This document shows, piece after piece, positions 6,298 to 8,830 of a stretch of DNA of 8,830 bases. Made by a program: the position numbers and the translations under genes. The notes under the pieces are model-generated. The model had not been told where the DNA came from, searched no databases, and worked only from the letters and a program-made list of their open reading frames with translations. The stretch comes from an uncultured Eubacterium sp. (lineage in GTDB: Bacteria > Bacillota > Clostridia > Lachnospirales > Lachnospiraceae): NCBI GenBank assembly GCA_946611445.1, contig CAMODP010000074.1:1-8830 (forward strand), written 5' to 3'. Every line of letters starts with the position of its first letter. Position 1 is the stretch's first letter.

Positions 6298-7227
6298 TTA
6301 TTTCAACTCGCCGAAAATATCCGTCCCCGTCCAGTTATCCGGAATCCGCGTGGCAACCACGTCAGAGATGATTTCCTTCTCAAAAATATCAAAGCTCTTG
6401 TTCACTATGCCCATCCGGAGCGCCTGCACAGGCGACAGGCCCTGCCGTACCGTCCGCAGCGCCGCCAGGAGACCGCGCAGGTCCAGACACTTCGTGGAAA
6501 TTTCACCATTTTCCGCTTTCAGCTGCAGATCCAGAAACAGGCCGGTCAGCTGCTCTCTCGCCCTCGTCTGCATATCCGGGAACTGTTTCCCCAGAATATA
6601 TGTCAGCGTCTCCTCTGTCTGCGGCGGCATATCAATCACAAGAAAACGTGACACCAGCGCTTCATTCAGTTCCCTGGTCCCCGCATAGCCGTAATTCATT
6701 GTGCCGATAAAGCGCGCGGCAGGATGCAGGTCAATCTTCTCATAGCCAGGCACGTCAATGCTGCGCCGGTAATCCAGTGTTGCGTGCAGTACAGAGACAG
6801 CGTCATTCTTCGCCATATTAATCTCGTCCAGGATGCCGAACCCGCCGACCTCTGCACAGCGGAAAATGCTTCCCTTCCGCAGCTGCACCTCATTGTCACG
6901 GAACGTATCCGTTCCGATCAGCTCCGCACTCCCTATATTGACATGAAACGACACATTATAGACCGGCCGTCCGAACAGCCATGCCAGATTTTCCGCCAGG
7001 ACATTCTTGCCTGTAGCCTTCGCGCCCGTCAGCAGCAGATTCTCTCCTTGCAGCAGCGCGGCAATCGCCATCTCCAGAATCTCCCTGCCGTAAAACGGCA
7101 TCAGCGGCCAGGTAATGCGATTCTCCTCCCCGGCAGGCACATCATGCGCCTCCGCAAAATGCGCCAGATCCAGAATCAGCGCCGGACTGACATGCTGCTC
7201 CTCCAAAAAATCAAATTTGCTGTTCAT
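6298..7227 (-). CDS. MoxR-family AAA+ ATPase (NorQ/CbbQ-like)
   Basis: The 309-residue protein is a single AAA+ module. The Walker A loop is GAKATGKN (68-75) with K74. Walker B is GILDEIN (131-137) with D134/E135. Sensor 1 is GTMNYGYAGTRELNEALVSRF (175-195) with N178 and the arginine finger R194. A sensor-2-like arginine lies at about 251 in LDLRGLL. SAELIGTDTF (100-109) is the pore/helix-2 insert region typical of MoxR proteins. The family forms hexamers that remodel client proteins through a VWA partner, here the next gene 44 bp downstream. The position after the P-loop lysine is Asn (N75), where most P-loops have Ser or Thr to coordinate Mg2+. AAAGGA lies about five bases upstream of the ATG. 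It is separated from mgtE by 112 bp containing hairpins. Confidence 0.92.
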   Translation of the reverse strand: MNSKFDFLEEQHVSPALILDLAHFAEAHDVPAGEENRITWPLMPFYGREILEMAIAALLQGENLLLTGAKATGKNVLAENLAWLFGRPVYNVSFHVNIGSAELIGTDTFRDNEVQLRKGSIFRCAEVGGFGILDEINMAKNDAVSVLHATLDYRRSIDVPGYEKIDLHPAARFIGTMNYGYAGTRELNEALVSRFLVIDMPPQTEETLTYILGKQFPDMQTRAREQLTGLFLDLQLKAENGEISTKCLDLRGLLAALRTVRQGLSPVQALRMGIVNKSFDIFEKEIISDVVATRIPDNWTGTDIFGELK

Positions 7228-7271
7228 AAGAGTCCTTTCTTTTGTCTGCGGCTACTTTTCAGCTCACTCTT

Positions 7272-7306
7272 GGTCGCAATTTTCTTGATTTCTTCATTCT
7301 GCGACC
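7272..7306. repeat. Inverted repeat upstream of the moxR-type gene
   Basis: GGTCGCA (7272-7278) and TGCGACC (7300-7306) are perfect 7-bp inverted arms around a 21-base A-rich (minus strand) interval. It lies about 45-80 bp before the ATPase start. It may be an RNA stem in the mgtE-moxR junction or an operator. There is no T-tract after it on the minus strand. Confidence 0.4.
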
Positions 7307-7318
7307 GCCTTCCGGACC

Positions 7319-7338
7319 TTGCGGTTTTCGCGCCGCAA
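7319..7338 (-). terminator. Weak hairpin just after mgtE, possible RNA 3' structure
   Basis: TTGCGG and CCGCAA form a perfect 6-bp stem with an 8-base loop, starting two bases after the mgtE stop codon. On the minus strand no run of T follows (GGTCCGG instead). It is therefore not a standard rho-independent terminator, and mgtE transcripts may continue into the ATPase gene. Confidence 0.25.
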
Positions 7339-7339
7339 T

Positions 7340-8713
7340 TTACACTGCTATATGCAGCGCATGCGTCGCAAGTGCGAAATACACTGTCAGAGAGACAGCA
7401 TCTACAATCGTCGTGATCAGCGGTGACGCCATCACGGCTGGGTCAAAGCCGATCCGGTCAGCCACCATCGGCAGGATGGCGCCGATCAGCTTGGCGAAGA
7501 CAACGACTATTACCAGCGTTATGCACACGATTACGGCGATTTTAACAGGCAGGTGATCCAGAACCATCAGCTTTACAAAATTCACGCAGGCCAGCGTCAG
7601 GCCGCAGATTGCCGCGACGCGCACTTCCTTCCATATGACAACAAACAGATCACTGAACTTGATGTCATTCAGGGACAGGCCTCGAATAACCGATACGCTG
7701 CACTGAGATCCGGAATTGCCGCCCGTGTCCATCAGCATGGGAATATATGCCGTCAGGACCACATACGAAGAAAGCGCCGTCTCATAATGCGTAATAATCG
7801 CGCCCGTAAAAGTAGCGGAAATCATCAGCAAAAGCAGCCAGGGCATTCTTTTCTTATAAGTATCCCAAATGCCCTCTCTCAGATACGGCTTGTCCGTGGG
7901 GATAATGGCGGCCATCTTTTCGATATCCTCTGTGGCCTCTTCTTCAATGATATCGACCACATCATCGATGGTAATGATGCCGACCATCCGGTCCTCATTG
8001 TCCACAACAGGCAGGACGGTAAAGTCATATTTCTGGAAAAGCTGCGCCGCTTCCTCCTGGTCCTGCATGGTATTGATGCTGATGACATTGTCATTCATGA
8101 TCTTCCCGATCACAGCATCCTGCGCAAGAATCAGCAGATACCGGAGCGCCACCGTACCCTTCAGCACTCTCTTCTCATCCAGCACATAGCACACATTGAC
8201 CGTCTCGGAATCCAGCCCGATCCTCCGGATCCTGGTAATGGCATCCGCCACCGTCATGTTTTCCTTCAGGTCCACATACTCGACCGTCATGATGCTTCCT
8301 GCCGAATCATCCGGATACCGCAGCAGGTGATTGATATCCTTGCGGGTCTCAGGACTTGCGTTGGCCAGAATCTTTTTCACGACATTCGCCGGCATCTCCT
8401 CCAGCAGGTCCGTCGCGTCATCCGCCATCAGATTGTCGATAATGCTGGAAGCCTCACGCTCCGACAGCGACATGATGATATACTTCTGGTCATCCACCTC
8501 CAGCAGCGAAAAAACATCCGCCGCCAGCCCCTTCGGCAGCACTCGGAACATTTTCAGCGAATCCTCATCCTCCATCGAGTCCAGGATGGACGCGATATCC
8601 GCCTCATTCATCTCGGAGAGCGTAGATCGGAGCTTGCTGTACTGTTTTTCCGTCAGCATGGCAATCAATTCATCTTTGATTTCTTCTTCGGTCTTGTTCA
8701 TCAGCTCTTCCAT
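7340..8713 (-). CDS. mgtE: MgtE-type magnesium channel/transporter
   Basis: The 457-residue length and domain order match MgtE. An N-terminal helical superhelix (about 25-130, with DDATDLLEEMP at 98-108) is followed by two CBS domains (about 138-200 and 204-262, the second containing FTVLPVVDNEDRMVGIITIDD). An acidic linking helix with EEEATEDIEK comes next, then a membrane domain from about 290 with five hydrophobic segments. Pore-region signatures are PMLMDTGGNSGSQ (325-337) and DPAVMASPLITTIVDAV (424-440). D438 corresponds to the conserved pore aspartate that binds Mg2+. The family works as a homodimer in the cytoplasmic membrane, and intracellular Mg2+ bound between the N and CBS domains closes the channel. 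GGAGGAG ends four bases before the ATG. A good promoter lies about 60 bp upstream. No Mg2+-sensing M-box would fit in the short leader, so control may be mostly at the protein level. Confidence 0.96.
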   Translation of the reverse strand: MEELMNKTEEEIKDELIAMLTEKQYSKLRSTLSEMNEADIASILDSMEDEDSLKMFRVLPKGLAADVFSLLEVDDQKYIIMSLSEREASSIIDNLMADDATDLLEEMPANVVKKILANASPETRKDINHLLRYPDDSAGSIMTVEYVDLKENMTVADAITRIRRIGLDSETVNVCYVLDEKRVLKGTVALRYLLILAQDAVIGKIMNDNVISINTMQDQEEAAQLFQKYDFTVLPVVDNEDRMVGIITIDDVVDIIEEEATEDIEKMAAIIPTDKPYLREGIWDTYKKRMPWLLLLMISATFTGAIITHYETALSSYVVLTAYIPMLMDTGGNSGSQCSVSVIRGLSLNDIKFSDLFVVIWKEVRVAAICGLTLACVNFVKLMVLDHLPVKIAVIVCITLVIVVVFAKLIGAILPMVADRIGFDPAVMASPLITTIVDAVSLTVYFALATHALHIAV

Positions 8714-8775
8714 AGCGCTCCTCCTCTCCTGTATGAAAAAAAGTCATGGGGATTCATTATTTGACATATAAGGTC

Positions 8776-8804
8776 ATGATACCAGAAAAAAAGATACATG
8801 GCAA
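8776..8804 (-). promoter_or_regulatory. Promoter of mgtE, extended -10 type
   Basis: On the minus strand TTGCCA (8804-8799) is followed after 17 bp by TATCAT (8781-8776), with TG one base before the -10 (TGGTATCAT). That makes an extended -10 sigma-70/sigma-A-type promoter. The predicted start near 8769 leaves a leader of about 56 nt ending in the GGAGGAG ribosome binding site. The spacer contains a run of seven T. Confidence 0.65.
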
Positions 8805-8830
8805 AGAAAAAGCGAAAGCCAAAACCGGCT
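8805..8830 (-). terminator. Probable terminator of the preceding minus-strand unit, cut by right edge
   Basis: Reading the minus strand from the edge: AGCC, GGTTTT, GGCT, then TTCGCTTTTTCTTT. The visible 4-bp stem would extend to about ten pairs if the bases beyond the edge read AGCGAA. The T-tract then directly precedes the mgtE promoter. Only part of the structure is in view, so this is an inference. Confidence 0.4.

Noticed and set aside
7259..7297. 12-codon minus-strand ORF (MKKSRKLRPRVS) between mgtE and the ATPase gene
   Set aside because: Too short to support, with no good ribosome binding site. It overlaps the inverted repeat at 7272-7306 and could easily be chance.
7553..8764. Plus-strand open frame of 403 codons opposite mgtE
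   Set aside because: It is an antisense shadow of an unmistakable MgtE sequence.
8714..8775. Mg2+-sensing M-box riboswitch in the mgtE leader
   Set aside because: The leader predicted from the good promoter is only about 56 nt, far shorter than an M-box, and no terminator/antiterminator pair is visible.

Overview
The window looks like chromosomal DNA from a Gram-positive anaerobe of the class Clostridia, most likely a Lachnospiraceae member. The reasons are strong GGAGG-type ribosome binding sites, a moderately GC-rich coding sequence with AT-rich spacers, an MEP-pathway ispE, and protein sequences that resemble Lachnospiraceae homologues from memory. No phage, transposase, rRNA, tRNA or CRISPR array is visible. 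Seven of the eight genes lie on the minus strand. Only plsC is on the plus strand.

Left part (1-2000): the 5' end of ispE (isoprenoid precursor synthesis) runs off the left edge and is divergent from plsC (phosphatidic acid synthesis). The spacer holds opposed promoter-like sequences and an 8-bp inverted repeat. plsC converges on a membrane-anchored glycerophosphodiesterase-like protein across a bidirectional terminator. That protein keeps the family fold signatures but has lost nearly all its catalytic residues, so it is probably a pseudoenzyme.

Middle (2222-7227): four minus-strand genes lie in the order moxR-type AAA+ ATPase, VWA/MIDAS protein (NorQ/NorD- or CbbQ/CbbO-like pair), alpha/beta-hydrolase esterase, ATP-grasp ligase. 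Each of the three junctions is occupied by a different tandem duplication. They are a 9-bp x 5 array between the ATPase and VWA genes, a 49-bp copy of the VWA gene's 3' end before the esterase, and about eight degenerate 21-22-bp units that begin in the last codons of the esterase. The first array creates a 7-codon reading frame whose stop overlaps the VWA start (ATGA), which suggests translational coupling. AAA+/VWA pairs of this kind generally remodel or metallate a client protein. The client here is unknown; the esterase and ATP-grasp enzymes are the neighbours to consider.

Right part (7340-8830): mgtE encodes a CBS-regulated Mg2+ channel/transporter. It has a well-formed extended -10 promoter about 60 bp upstream, and the 3' part of what looks like the previous transcription unit's terminator is cut by the right edge. 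No stretch longer than about 220 bases lacks a gene. The 2001-2221 gap holds only the GDPD-like gene's ribosome binding site, a small inverted repeat, and an open frame that could be a lost tail of the ATP-grasp gene.
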